DNA of 64,000 bases from Exiguobacterium aestuarii (GTDB lineage: Bacteria; Bacillota; Bacilli; Exiguobacteriales; Exiguobacteriaceae): contig NZ_JAIVAC010000001.1 in NCBI RefSeq assembly GCF_020171655.1, positions 1,922,001 to 1,986,000 of the forward strand. The letters run 5' to 3'. This document shows, one piece after another, positions 8,833 to 17,190 of the stretch (its first letter is position 1; the number at the start of each line of letters is the position of its first letter). The notes beneath the pieces are model-generated. The model saw only the letters and a program-made list of their open reading frames with translations, was not told where the DNA came from and did not search any database. A program made the translations under genes and the position numbers.

Positions 8833-9341
8833 GCTTTCCCCTCCTTCACATGATGATAGACAATCACGATGGCAATGAGCGTGGCCCAGATGAAATCCCC
8901 GATACTTCCGAGTGTAGCCAACGGAAGTAAGACGAGCATGATGAGCCCGGTCTCACGCGAATTGCCCGTCATTTTGATCAAAAGTAATAAGATCAGGAGA
9001 CCACCGATAAACCACCACGGGTCGTATGCCCATATGATTCCAGAAAAAACGGCATATCCCTTCCCGCCTGCGCGGATTCGCCAAAACGGATAAATATGAC
9101 CGAGCGTGAGTGCGAGTGCCGTCTGCCAAAAAAACGGTCCGCTCACCTGTAAGACAAGAATCGTTTTCAACACGTCAAATCCATATACGATCAGAAACGC
9201 CTTCACCCCTCCGATGCGATGCGCATTGCGGGCACCGGTGTTGTTTGAACCAGATGTCGCTAAATCATGACCACTTAACAACCCGTAAAGTCTTCCCCCG
9301 AGCAGACTCCCGACTAGATAACCAACGATAATGATCCACAT
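8829..9341 (-). CDS. Divergent PlsY-like acyl-phosphate glycerol-3-phosphate acyltransferase family protein
   Basis: Membrane protein of 170 residues with about five helices. PlsY transfers acyl groups from acyl-phosphate to glycerol-3-phosphate in phospholipid synthesis. Family motifs are recognisable but altered: SGSNNTGARN in place of GSGNxGATN, then GHIYPFWRIRAGGKGYA. It is shorter than a typical PlsY (about 200), so it is probably a paralogue rather than the essential enzyme. The start follows GAGGGGATACC. It shares a 4-base overlap with the GNAT-aminotransferase gene, so the two products probably act in one pathway, perhaps on an amino-containing lipid. That is inference only. Confidence 0.75.
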   Translation of the reverse strand: MWIIIVGYLVGSLLGGRLYGLLSGHDLATSGSNNTGARNAHRIGGVKAFLIVYGFDVLKTILVLQVSGPFFWQTALALTLGHIYPFWRIRAGGKGYAVFSGIIWAYDPWWFIGGLLILLLLIKMTGNSRETGLIMLVLLPLATLGSIGDFIWATLIAIVIVYHHVKEGKA

Positions 9342-9434
9342 GGTATCCCCTCATTTTCTTGGAAAATTGTGTGCGTTTCAGAAAAACGGGTATCCTCTAA
9401 TTAACTGTGCACTTTTTGGAAAGGGGAAATCAAG

Positions 9435-10847
9435 ATGCGAGAAGAGAAAAACTTCATTAACGGGGAATGGACAGAGACGGAACAGACGATTGAGGTACGA
9501 AATCCGGCCACCGGAAATGTGATGGCCGTTGTGACGAAAAGTGATACCGCCGAAGCGACACAAGCTGTCGATGCGGCGCATGAGGCGTTACAGGAATGGC
9601 AACAAAAGACCGCGGACGAACGAGGGGCTCTACTGAATGAGTGGCATCGTTTGATCGCAGAACATACAGAAGAACTTGCCCGGACGATGGTCGAGGAACA
9701 AGGAAAGCCACTGAAAGAAGCCATCGGTGAAATCAACTATGCGAACGGCTTTATCGACTGGTATGCAGCAGAAGGACGACGCGTGTATGGAGAGACGATT
9801 CCCGCCTCTTCGAACAAGAAGCGAATCTTCGCCATCAAGCAACCGGTCGGCGTCATCGCCGCCATCACACCTTGGAACTTCCCGGCTGCCATGATTACGC
9901 GAAAAGTGGCACCTGCGCTTGCCGCGGGTTGTACAGTCGTTATGAAACCTGCATCAGCGACACCGTTGACTGCCATCGAACTAGTTAAATTAGCGGAGAA
10001 AGCAGGATTCCCAAAAGGGGTCATCAACCTTGTCACAGGACAGGCATCAGATATCGTCAAAGCGTGGCAACAAGATAAACGCGTCCGCAAATTGACGTTC
10101 ACAGGATCAACGGAAGTCGGGAAAATGCTGATGCGTGACGCGGCGGATACGATGAAAAAGATTTCGCTCGAACTCGGAGGGCACGCTCCGCTCATCGTCA
10201 CGGCCAAAGCTGACTTAGATAAAGCCGTCCCGCAAGCGGTCGCCACGAAGTTCCGTAATGGCGGACAGACATGCGTCTGTGCGAACCGGATTTATGTCGA
10301 ACGTGCCGTCGTCGATGAATTCTCGGAGCGTTTCATCAAAGAGGTCGAAGCGCTGAAAGTCGGGAACGGTCTAGAGGAAGGTGTCGACATCGGTCCGCTC
10401 ATTGATGATGATGCACTCAGTAAAGTCGAAAAGCATATCGAGGACGCTCAAATTCGCGGCGGTGAAGTGTATGGTGGCGAAGTATTAGATGGCCTCTTCA
10501 TCCGTCCAGCAGTCATCCGTTATGCGAATGAAGACATGCTCTGCATGAACGAAGAAACATTCGGACCGGTCGCACCGATTGCGACATTCGATTCACTCGA
10601 CGAAGTGATCAAACGGGCGAACAATACACCGTTCGGATTAGCCGCCTATCTGTTCACGCAAGACATCAACGAAGCCGTCTATTTAGCGGAGTCGTTAGAG
10701 TATGGAATCGTCGGTGTGAACGACGGTCTTCCTTCAACTCCTCAAGCGCCGTTCGGTGGTTGGAAAGAAAGTGGACTCGGGCGTGAAGGTGGCCATCACG
10801 GCATCGAAGAATTTTTAGAAGTCAAATACATCTCGCTCGGGTTGTAA
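9435..10847 (+). CDS. gabD: NAD(P)-dependent succinate-semialdehyde dehydrogenase-like aldehyde dehydrogenase
   Basis: Oxidises an aldehyde, most likely succinate semialdehyde, to the acid. The 470-residue protein has the full aldehyde dehydrogenase set: PWNFP, MKPASATPLTA (cofactor), FTGSTEVGK, the general base in ELGGHAP, the catalytic cysteine in GGQTCVC, and EETFGPVAP. The GabD assignment rests on overall pattern (IDWYAAEGRRVYGETIPA, and KESGLGREGGHHGIEEFLEVKY split over the C-terminus); related semialdehyde dehydrogenases cannot be excluded. The ATG follows AAAGGGG. It is monocistronic, ending at a bidirectional terminator shared with the HAD gene. No GABA transaminase gene is nearby. 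Confidence 0.85.
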   Translation: MREEKNFINGEWTETEQTIEVRNPATGNVMAVVTKSDTAEATQAVDAAHEALQEWQQKTADERGALLNEWHRLIAEHTEELARTMVEEQGKPLKEAIGEINYANGFIDWYAAEGRRVYGETIPASSNKKRIFAIKQPVGVIAAITPWNFPAAMITRKVAPALAAGCTVVMKPASATPLTAIELVKLAEKAGFPKGVINLVTGQASDIVKAWQQDKRVRKLTFTGSTEVGKMLMRDAADTMKKISLELGGHAPLIVTAKADLDKAVPQAVATKFRNGGQTCVCANRIYVERAVVDEFSERFIKEVEALKVGNGLEEGVDIGPLIDDDALSKVEKHIEDAQIRGGEVYGGEVLDGLFIRPAVIRYANEDMLCMNEETFGPVAPIATFDSLDEVIKRANNTPFGLAAYLFTQDINEAVYLAESLEYGIVGVNDGLPSTPQAPFGGWKESGLGREGGHHGIEEFLEVKYISLGL

Positions 10848-10862
10848 GAATAGGCACACAAA

Positions 10863-10893
10863 AAGGCTTGTCGACATGTGCGACAAGCCCTTT
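10863..10893. terminator. Bidirectional terminator between gabD-like and HAD genes
   Basis: Perfect 9-bp stem GGCTTGTCG / CGACAAGCC with runs rich in T on the plus side and AAAAA (T on the minus side) at the other. Confidence 0.85.
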
Positions 10894-10894
10894 C

Positions 10895-11527
10895 TTATCG
10901 GTTGACCCATTCAACTAGATCGTTCGGCGATTGGATGACGTGATCCGCAAGCGCCCACTCTTCTTCATTTCCGAATCCGAACCCTGTCAAAACGACCGGG
11001 AAGTCGTGTGCCCGTGCTGCTTCGACATCTGATTTGCGATCGCCGACCATTATATAGTCCGCCTCACCGTGACGGACACGGTGTGCTGTCAGAATGTCCG
11101 CTTTCTTTTCGCCACTGACAGACTCCAAGCATTCCGGTGCTGTCATGTAGGAGCGAATCTGTTGCGTATCTAAAATCAAGTTCATGTAATGAACACCGCA
11201 GTTGCTCGCCGTCGTCAACGTATGACCTTGTTCGTGAAGCGTCTCCAACATGTCACGAATGCCATCGAATAGGACGTTTTGTCCTTCCATCGTCTTTTCG
11301 AGCGTCGTGTGACGTAATCTACGAATGAGACGAATCTCTTCGAGCGTCGCTTCCGGGATGACATGCTCCCAAAATGCGTTACCTGCCAAGCCATATCCTG
11401 AACGGACCGCCTCTTCACTCGGTTTCGGAAGGTGAGGAAGTTCCTTGAGCGCCTCATGAATCGCCTGCGTCATCGGTCCAGTCGTATCTACTAACGTGCC
11501 ATCGATATCAAATAAAATCACTGCCAT
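10895..11527 (-). CDS. HAD-superfamily phosphatase, phosphoglycolate phosphatase-like
   Basis: Predicted cytosolic phosphomonoesterase of 210 residues. HAD motif I is DIDGTLVDT at the extreme N-terminus, motif II is TTASN, and motif IV is GDRKSDVEAA, with a helical cap between motifs I and II (C1 type). The substrate is not determinable; Gph/PpaX-like enzymes are the nearest pattern. The start is the ATG at 11527 (MAVILFD), preceded by GAGAGGGG; an upstream in-frame extension carries no ribosome binding site and no conserved sequence. Confidence 0.86.
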   Translation of the reverse strand: MAVILFDIDGTLVDTTGPMTQAIHEALKELPHLPKPSEEAVRSGYGLAGNAFWEHVIPEATLEEIRLIRRLRHTTLEKTMEGQNVLFDGIRDMLETLHEQGHTLTTASNCGVHYMNLILDTQQIRSYMTAPECLESVSGEKKADILTAHRVRHGEADYIMVGDRKSDVEAARAHDFPVVLTGFGFGNEEEWALADHVIQSPNDLVEWVNR

Positions 11528-11606
11528 TGGATTAATCCCCTCTCTTTCAATCGCTTCCCTTACCGTAGCAGAATCCCCGAAAATGCAAAAGAGAAAACGT
11601 GGTGAC

Positions 11607-11637
11607 AAAAAAACGACTGAACCGATTCGTTCAGTCG
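11607..11637 (-). terminator. Terminator of the rhodanese gene
   Basis: Perfect 9-bp minus-strand stem CGACTGAAC / GTTCAGTCG followed by TTTTTTT. Confidence 0.88.
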
Positions 11638-11643
11638 CATCTA

Positions 11644-12009
11644 TTATCCACGCCAGAAGTTCATTCCGCCTTTTACAGAATAGACGTCGGTATATCCGGC
11701 ACTCTTGAGCATCGCTGCAGCGCGTTGGCTACGCATGCCACTTTGACAGATCACGTAGACGGGACGCTCTTTTTCTTTCGGATATTTCGCTTGTGCGTTC
11801 CCGAAACCAGAAAGTGGGACGTTTTTCGCTTGTTTAATGTGTCCCCCACGGTATTCATGCGGCTCACGTACATCCAACAATTGAATGTTCCGCTCTTCTG
11901 CGATTCTACGCTTCAAATCATCCGTTGAGACCGTTTTAACATTGTTTCGGCGACTCCACCAAAAATACACGATTCCAATGATGACCGCCACAAAAAGAAA
12001 GTCCAACAT
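11644..12009 (-). CDS. Membrane-anchored rhodanese-domain protein (YqhL-like)
   Basis: Single rhodanese domain (residues about 35-121) behind one N-terminal transmembrane helix. LLDVREPHEYRGGHI marks the domain start, and the active-site loop CQSGMRS provides the persulfide-forming cysteine. It probably handles sulfane sulfur or thiol redox near the membrane. The start is the ATG at 12009, 7 bases after GGAGG; a GTG two codons upstream is too close to that site. Length is 121 residues. Confidence 0.88.
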   Translation of the reverse strand: MLDFLFVAVIIGIVYFWWSRRNNVKTVSTDDLKRRIAEERNIQLLDVREPHEYRGGHIKQAKNVPLSGFGNAQAKYPKEKERPVYVICQSGMRSQRAAAMLKSAGYTDVYSVKGGMNFWRG

Positions 12010-12088
12010 ATTCACGCCTCCATTTGCTTTTCATTTCTTACACTCATTATACCCCCTATGGTATTTAAGTCAATGAATGTGAATCCAC

Positions 12089-12117
12089 AAAAAAACCACA
12101 TGTGTATCACATGTGGT
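12089..12117 (-). terminator. Terminator of the YwdI-like gene
   Basis: Perfect 10-bp stem ACCACATGTG / CACATGTGGT with a 3-base loop and six T on the minus strand, directly abutting the stop codon. Confidence 0.9.
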
Positions 12118-12396
12118 TCAAAAATCGAGCAATGAATCGGATTTGGGTGGTTCGTCTTCTTCCATAGGAATCCCGAGAAAAGCGGCCATCTGACGATCAA
12201 GCGGAGGTTTTCCCTCACTCGGCGGTGTCGTCATTTGTTGCGCGCTGACAGGTTTCCCTTCAGACGTCTCCGCTAATAGTAGTTCGCAAAAGCCCATCAA
12301 CTTGGCCAAATGACGCTTTTGTACTTCGCCCGTCGACGACTCAATTTGTGTCATCACCTGACGCATCTGGGCGATGACTTGTTGTTCTGTAATCAT
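12118..12396 (-). CDS. YwdI-like (DUF5327) small protein
   Basis: Cytosolic protein of about 92 residues: an N-terminal helical part (MITEQQVIAQMRQVMTQIES) and a disordered Pro/Ser/Glu-rich tail ending DSLLDF. This resembles the YwdI/DUF5327 group of Bacillales, whose function is unknown. The ATG at 12396 is chosen because the helical domain begins there; AAAGGATG lies about 10 bases upstream. It could be cotranscribed with the DUF2252 gene upstream. Confidence 0.7.
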   Translation of the reverse strand: MITEQQVIAQMRQVMTQIESSTGEVQKRHLAKLMGFCELLLAETSEGKPVSAQQMTTPPSEGKPPLDRQMAAFLGIPMEEDEPPKSDSLLDF

Positions 12397-12458
12397 GATC
12401 CTTACACATCCTTTACGCTTCCATTGTGCAGGATTTCCCCTTCGATTCGCAAGTGTCC

Positions 12459-13745
12459 TCAACGTTTCCTTGATTCGACCCAGTTCAAAAAGGCATCGTA
12501 ATCAAAGCGAACTTGATTTGCATAAAAATTGGCCCATCTCGACAACTGCCGAATGAATAACGATGGGGAGTCCCCGATTGCCGCCGCAATTCGTTCACTC
12601 GCCGTATAATCTAGCACGTTAGACGTCGCATCGGCCCGTGCGTGAATTTTCGCTGTGATTTGTGCTTGCACCTTCAACGTCTCAATGAGTGACGTCTCGT
12701 CTTTCATATGCTTCGCCTTCACTTTTCGTTTGTACGGCGAACGCTGCCTGACATAGTACTCTTTCCCATCAATCGTCAAATAGCCGAGATAAGGGTCACG
12801 ACTGTGAACCATTGCCCGCTGCGCAGCAACGACACGCGCCCCTTGGTGCGACAATCCATTCTCAAATAGCGGATGCGTCGGCAGAAATAGCGACGGAACG
12901 GCCGACTGTGCCTGTTTCATCTCTAAAATGACATCTTCATCGTGCTCTTTGTCGGCCCCTTCAATCAAAATGTAATAACGCTCTAGACCGATGGAGGCCG
13001 TGCCGCTTTGCAGCTTGATGGCGATGTCTTTGATTTCATAATGATCGGCGTGATGTCGATGCTCATCCGACAAGGAAGATAAATAATCTCCCCAACCCGC
13101 CTCGATTTTATCTCGTACTTCAGGCGAAACGGAAAGCAAGTCGTCACTTGTTGAAAAGTAACGTTCCTCGTCCCGTACTTCCGTCCGTTCGGACATAAAT
13201 TCGTCTTTCTTCTTCTCCGCTTTTTTAATGACTTTCTTCACGGCTTTACACGTATTCTCTTTTGTAAATTGAATATGTTCACTTTTCCCTTTCGCATGCT
13301 TCTCAATCGCCTCCGCATACGAGCGTGCAAATGCCTCGATGGCCGCTTTGCCGTCAAACCCTGATTCGGCCGCGAATAAATCGACAGAGACTGCCATCCG
13401 CAACAAGTCGAACAGATAGGAACCGATATACGCCTCGTCAAAGTCGTTTACGTCGTAAATGATTGTACCAGCCCCATCCTCGAACACACCAAAATTCTCA
13501 AAGTGCAAGTCTCCTTGAATGAACGTCGGGTGGTCGGGACCTGTGTCAAACGCGATGGGGACTTTCGCAAAGTCGTAATAGAACAAGTGTGAGCTCCCTC
13601 GAAAGAACGAGAACGGGCTCGAACTCATTTTGGCGTACTTCTCTTGTCTCGCTTCTTCCGAAAGATGTCGAATCGACTGGTCGTAAAAATCAAGGACGGT
13701 CCCAATCGTTTCGCACCGAATTTGTTGTTTGACGGCTGTGAACAT
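12459..13745 (-). CDS. DUF2252 family protein
   Basis: Protein of 428 residues with the DUF2252 pattern: FFRGSSHLFYYDF, then HPTFIQGDLHFENFGVF, then IIYDVNDFDEAYIGSYLFDLLR. The H..N..D arrangement resembles the catalytic loop of aminoglycoside phosphotransferase-like kinases, so a phosphotransferase activity is plausible but unproven. The start is the ATG at 13745 after GGGGAGAG. It lies 13 bases downstream of the msrAB stop and is probably in the same transcript. Confidence 0.85.
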   Translation of the reverse strand: MFTAVKQQIRCETIGTVLDFYDQSIRHLSEEARQEKYAKMSSSPFSFFRGSSHLFYYDFAKVPIAFDTGPDHPTFIQGDLHFENFGVFEDGAGTIIYDVNDFDEAYIGSYLFDLLRMAVSVDLFAAESGFDGKAAIEAFARSYAEAIEKHAKGKSEHIQFTKENTCKAVKKVIKKAEKKKDEFMSERTEVRDEERYFSTSDDLLSVSPEVRDKIEAGWGDYLSSLSDEHRHHADHYEIKDIAIKLQSGTASIGLERYYILIEGADKEHDEDVILEMKQAQSAVPSLFLPTHPLFENGLSHQGARVVAAQRAMVHSRDPYLGYLTIDGKEYYVRQRSPYKRKVKAKHMKDETSLIETLKVQAQITAKIHARADATSNVLDYTASERIAAAIGDSPSLFIRQLSRWANFYANQVRFDYDAFLNWVESRKR

Positions 13746-13758
13746 ACGACTCTCCCCT

Positions 13759-14709
13759 TCACTTGTTGAATAAGTGTTTATATTCCCCGTACCCAGCTTC
13801 TTCAAGCTCTTCTACAGGAATGAATCGGAGAGCGGCCGAGTTGATGCAATAGCGTAAACCACCGAGTTCTTTCGGTCCATCATCAAAGACGTGACCGAGG
13901 TGACTGTCACCTTGTTTTGAACGGACTTCTGTCCGGACCATGTGGTGCGTCGTGTCCATGTTCAAGTCGACCCGTTTCTCCTCGATTGGACGCGAGAAGC
14001 TCGGCCATCCACAGTTTGACTGGAACTTATCGTGAGACGTGAACAGTGGCGTTCCATCAACGATGTCGACGTATAATCCTTCACGTTCTTCGTCCCAGTA
14101 TTCGTTTTTAAACGGCGGCTCTGTTCCGTTTTCTTGTGTGACTTTATATTGCATCGGCGTCAAGCGCTCACGGAGTGCCTGTTGCTTCTTCCGATCACTC
14201 CATGCTTCTTTTACGAATTTCGCTCGACCCGAGCCGACCCGGTACATTTCGTAGCGGAACGGATTCTTTTTATAGTAGTCCTGGTGGTAATCTTCCGCTT
14301 CCCAGAACGTTTTCGCAGGGCGAATGTCGACTTCAATCGGACGATCAAACCGTCCTGAGTCTTCTACTTCTTGTTTCGAGCGCTCCGCTGCGTCCCGTTG
14401 TTCTTCTGAATGATAGAAAATTGCCGGACGATACGATTCGCCTCGATCATTAAATTGTCCACCGCCGTCTGTCGGGTCGATTTGACGCCAATAGATGCGA
14501 AGCAACTCCTCATACGAGATGACCTCAGGATCGAACGTGATTTCGACCGCCTCTAAATGTCCCGTCGTCTCTGAACAGACTTGTTGATACGTCGGGTTGT
14601 CGACATGTCCTCCCGTGTAGCCGGAAATGACACGTTCGACCCCCTCATATTTATGAAACGGTTTGACCATGCACCAAAAACAGCCTCCCGCAAATGTAGC
14701 TTTTGCCAT
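13759..14709 (-). CDS. msrAB: Fused methionine sulfoxide reductase MsrA-MsrB
   Basis: Repairs both S- and R-methionine sulfoxide in oxidised proteins, recycling through thioredoxin. Residues about 3-150 are MsrA, with the catalytic cysteine in GGCFWC directly after the start. Residues about 175-310 are MsrB, with CGWPSF, HLGHVF and the catalytic cysteine in [11 protein letters not shown]. The ATG at 14709 follows GGAGG by 8 bases; an upstream extension adds unrelated residues. The 316-residue fusion is the common Gram-positive form. Confidence 0.95.
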   Translation of the reverse strand: MAKATFAGGCFWCMVKPFHKYEGVERVISGYTGGHVDNPTYQQVCSETTGHLEAVEITFDPEVISYEELLRIYWRQIDPTDGGGQFNDRGESYRPAIFYHSEEQRDAAERSKQEVEDSGRFDRPIEVDIRPAKTFWEAEDYHQDYYKKNPFRYEMYRVGSGRAKFVKEAWSDRKKQQALRERLTPMQYKVTQENGTEPPFKNEYWDEEREGLYVDIVDGTPLFTSHDKFQSNCGWPSFSRPIEEKRVDLNMDTTHHMVRTEVRSKQGDSHLGHVFDDGPKELGGLRYCINSAALRFIPVEELEEAGYGEYKHLFNK

Positions 14710-14759
14710 AAAAAATCCCTCCTTACTTTGTAGTGTACCCAAAAAAGTCGCAAGACAAC

Positions 14760-14790
14760 AAAAAACGAGAACCACAAAATGTGTTCTCGT
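14760..14790 (-). terminator. Terminator of the 60-residue membrane protein gene
   Basis: Minus-strand stem ACGAGAAC..C / G..GTTCTCGT followed by TTTTTTG. Confidence 0.85.
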
Positions 14791-14791
14791 T

Positions 14792-14974
14792 TTAGTCTTC
14801 TTCGACTTGGTTCACATGACGCATCACTAAAAATAAGATGACTCCTACAATCGCAGCCCCTAAAAGCGTCAACACCATGTTATCTCTAGCCGATAAAGTA
14901 TAAAAGATCGCTAATCCAATCAAAATGAGCGCAATCGGAATAAACGCTCGCTTAAAATGATCCCAGTAACGCAC
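14792..14974 (-). CDS. Small two-helix membrane protein, unknown function
   Basis: Sixty residues with two hydrophobic helices (about 10-28 and 33-51) and a short acidic C-terminal tail (QVEED). The start is GTG at 14974, 8 bases after AAGGAGG, a strong signal that supports a real gene. It has its own terminator. No family recognised. Confidence 0.7.
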   Translation of the reverse strand: MRYWDHFKRAFIPIALILIGLAIFYTLSARDNMVLTLLGAAIVGVILFLVMRHVNQVEED

Positions 14975-15199
14975 GGACAGTCCTCCTTTTCTCTTATCAT
15001 ACCAAACTTTCGATTTTCGATAACGAAAGTTCTAAAAGTTGAAACATGTCTGTGAAACCGAAAAGGAATGATTGGAGTTGGACTTGAATTCTAAATCAGA
15101 AGAACTTATATTTTTGGTCGCAGGTTAATCCTACCTGTTTCCGACAAGATGATTTATACTATAACTAAATATTTCCATACAGGGTAAGGGGGAGCTTCG

Positions 15200-16276
15200 A
15201 TGCTCGCAATCGTTAACGCATTCTTTATCAACCTGTGTATCTTGTTCACGCTCTTCACGATTTCCTTTTTACCGTTCCGCAACCGCCCTCGTTTGACACC
15301 GCAATCCCCTTTAAAAGGGCGAGTTTTACTCGGTGTGCAAACCGGCTTGATTGCTATCCTGCTTTTAGTAAACGCCTTACCTCTTGAAGGGGTGCTCATT
15401 GATTTACGCGCCATCCCGATTATACTCGCTGTCCTATACGGAGGTTGGGTGAGCGGAACGGTCGCCGGTATCGTTTATCTGATTGGACGTACTTTCGTCG
15501 TATGGTATACAGATGGCGCAATGATTGGACTGTATTTAGCATTTGCGACAATGTTCGTTCTCGTAGGGACCATCAGTATCCTTAGAAAACGAATGGATAA
15601 TACACGTCCGACACTAATTGTATTCACTATAATCAACATCGTCATCTTTGGGGCAGCCATCTATGCCGCGCTACCTCTCAATCTGTTCTATCCCGTCATA
15701 ATCATCTACTCGTTAATGTCTTATATAGGAGCCTGTGCTGCCTATCGATTATTGCTCGAATTACGCCGTCACTTTGAGAACGTCCAACATCAACAACAGC
15801 TTGCGCGTACTGATGCGCTCACCGGAATTGCCAACCGTCGTTTGTTGAATGAAGCGATGGCTAACTTGACGGTCGAGGCAGAAGAATATGCGTTAATCTT
15901 AGTCGATATTGATCACTTCAAGCGGGTGAATGACACGTATGGGCACGACGTCGGCGATGACGTGTTACGTGAACTCGGTATGCTTCTCGTCAACGAAAGT
16001 GAAGAACGGCATCTGGTCGGTCGCTTCGGTGGAGAAGAATTTTTAATCGTCATGCCTCACGCTACGCGGGATGAAGTGTCTCGCCTCGCAGAATCTATCC
16101 GAGAAAAGGTTTCGACGTTCCCGTTTGAAACGAGCGCAGGTACGCTACACATCACCGTTTCGCTGGGAGCCTGCCATTCGAACGACATTGAAATCGATAG
16201 TGTGTTGAAGCACGCAGACGAAGCGTTATATCACGCAAAAGAGTCTGGACGAAATCGATTCATCCTCGCTTCTTAA
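15200..16276 (+). CDS. Membrane diguanylate cyclase (5TM-5TMR_LYT + GGDEF)
   Basis: Predicted c-di-GMP synthase of 358 residues. The N-terminal part (about 1-190) has six or so helices with the 5TM-5TMR_LYT pattern (LPLEGVLIDLRAIPIILAVLYGG). The C-terminal GGDEF domain (about 200-355) begins DALTGIANRR and has an intact active site GRFGGEEF. The RxxD inhibitory site that should precede GGEEF by five residues is absent (the sequence there is EERHLV), so product inhibition through the I-site is not expected. The ATG at 15200 follows AAGGGGGAG. The 225-base upstream gap holds a possible TATACT -10 box but nothing else recognised. Confidence 0.9.
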   Translation: MLAIVNAFFINLCILFTLFTISFLPFRNRPRLTPQSPLKGRVLLGVQTGLIAILLLVNALPLEGVLIDLRAIPIILAVLYGGWVSGTVAGIVYLIGRTFVVWYTDGAMIGLYLAFATMFVLVGTISILRKRMDNTRPTLIVFTIINIVIFGAAIYAALPLNLFYPVIIIYSLMSYIGACAAYRLLLELRRHFENVQHQQQLARTDALTGIANRRLLNEAMANLTVEAEEYALILVDIDHFKRVNDTYGHDVGDDVLRELGMLLVNESEERHLVGRFGGEEFLIVMPHATRDEVSRLAESIREKVSTFPFETSAGTLHITVSLGACHSNDIEIDSVLKHADEALYHAKESGRNRFILAS

Positions 16277-16404
16277 AGGATTGAACACTTCACACTTGAG
16301 CATGTTTTCTCGCTTTACTTTCTCGAAACGAATCGTTAAACTAGGCTAGACTTTGGTTCAGGTTGGTACATCAGGATTTATTCAGAAAAGGGGAAACATC
16401 GTTC

Positions 16405-16929
16405 ATGTCAGTTTTGTTATCTTTGTTTGGAATTATGTTTATCAGCTCGTTCGCGATTGACTATAAACGTGGGAAGACGCTTCAACAATCGGCACTCGGG
16501 GGAATTCGTTCGATTCAACAAAACTTATGGATCTTTTTCCGTACGTCGCTCTCGATGATGATTGTCATCGGCCCACTCTTACTCATTTCAGGATTCGTAT
16601 TCTCAGATTTAGTGGCATTTAACACCGTCCCCTCATTCTTGATTGCCGTGCTCAGTATCGGTTTTGCTGAACGGATTATCGGAATGACCGTCGCACCACT
16701 GATTCGTACGTTTTGGCATCAGCGGGGTCGTCTCATGCCACTTTATTTAGACGCTGCTCTTTACGTATTCTTGCTATCGATTCTCGTCTTAGAGTTTTTG
16801 ATGAACATTCCTGGGATCGACCTCCAGTCACCGTTCATCGCGCTATTTTATGCGTTCGCGCTCTTCTTCACGAGATACTTGTTCAGTCTCATTCGATTCA
16901 CGGTTCAAAAAGGCGTGGCCTCGAACTAA
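16405..16929 (+). CDS. Multi-spanning membrane protein, unknown function
   Basis: 174 residues with about four hydrophobic helices and basic loops (YKRGKTLQQ, RTFWHQRGR). No family recognised. The start is the ATG at 16405, about 11 bases after AAAAGGGG; an in-frame upstream start at 16363 has no ribosome binding site. It ends at a strong hairpin terminator just before the Fur-controlled promoter, so it is transcriptionally separate from what follows. Confidence 0.75.
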   Translation: MSVLLSLFGIMFISSFAIDYKRGKTLQQSALGGIRSIQQNLWIFFRTSLSMMIVIGPLLLISGFVFSDLVAFNTVPSFLIAVLSIGFAERIIGMTVAPLIRTFWHQRGRLMPLYLDAALYVFLLSILVLEFLMNIPGIDLQSPFIALFYAFALFFTRYLFSLIRFTVQKGVASN

Positions 16930-16940
16930 TTCGAGATCCT

Positions 16941-16974
16941 ATCCATACGTGTTCGCACGTATGGATATTTTTTT
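16941..16974 (+). terminator. Terminator of the 174-residue membrane protein gene
   Basis: Perfect 11-bp stem ATCCATACGTG / CACGTATGGAT with a tiny loop, then a run of seven T. Confidence 0.9.
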
Positions 16975-16985
16975 CGCAATTCTCA

Positions 16986-17015
16986 TTGACAATGAGAATC
17001 GTTATCAACTATACT
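16986..17015 (+). promoter_or_regulatory. Sigma-A promoter overlapped by a Fur box
   Basis: TTGACA (16986-16991) and TATACT (17010-17015) are 18 bases apart. The spacer contains TGAGAATCGTTATCA (16993-17007), matching the 7-1-7 Fur consensus TGATAATNATTATCA at 13 of 15 positions. A further inverted heptamer ATTCTCA lies just upstream. Fur bound here would block RNA polymerase. No gene in the plus direction follows before a terminator at 17151-17189. Confidence 0.8.
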
Positions 17016-17021
17016 CTAGAT

Positions 17022-17189
17022 GTAGCTTCCTAAAAGCTTGACGTGCACGTTCCCCAAACACATCACGTCACGTGGATTCCCCTCCACGACACTCTTTTTG
17101 AAAGCATTGCTGCGACAACCCCCATTTGTTGCACCCATATTTGCCAAAAACAAGACGAGCAGCCCACCGACGGGGCTGCTCGTCTTTTT
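17022..17189 (+). ncRNA. Putative Fur-repressed sRNA with C-rich hairpin loops
   Basis: A transcript starting near 17022 would run about 168 nt to a strong terminator. It has no usable reading frame (the only early ATG is followed at once by TAG). Three hairpins expose C-rich loops: GACGTG/CACGTC (17040-17069) with TTCCCC at 17050-17055; CGTGGA/TCCACG (17071-17088) with loop TTCCCC; TGCGACAA/TTGTTGCA (17111-17133) with loop CCCCCAT. C-rich single-stranded segments that pair with Shine-Dalgarno sequences are the known logic of the Bacillus Fur-regulated sRNA FsrA. No sequence identity to FsrA is claimed. Confidence 0.7.
17151..17189. terminator. Bidirectional terminator of the sRNA and of cydDC
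   Basis: Fourteen-base-pair stem AAGACGAGCAGCCC / GGGCTGCTCGTCTT with a short loop and TTTTT on the plus strand; on the minus strand TTGTTTTT follows the same stem. It abuts the cydC stop codon. Confidence 0.9.
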
Positions 17190-17190
17190 G

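Noticed and set aside
9370-9393. Sigma-B-like promoter (GGGTAT at 9388-9393) before the aldehyde dehydrogenase
   Set aside because: No acceptable GTTTAA-like -35 box at the proper distance.
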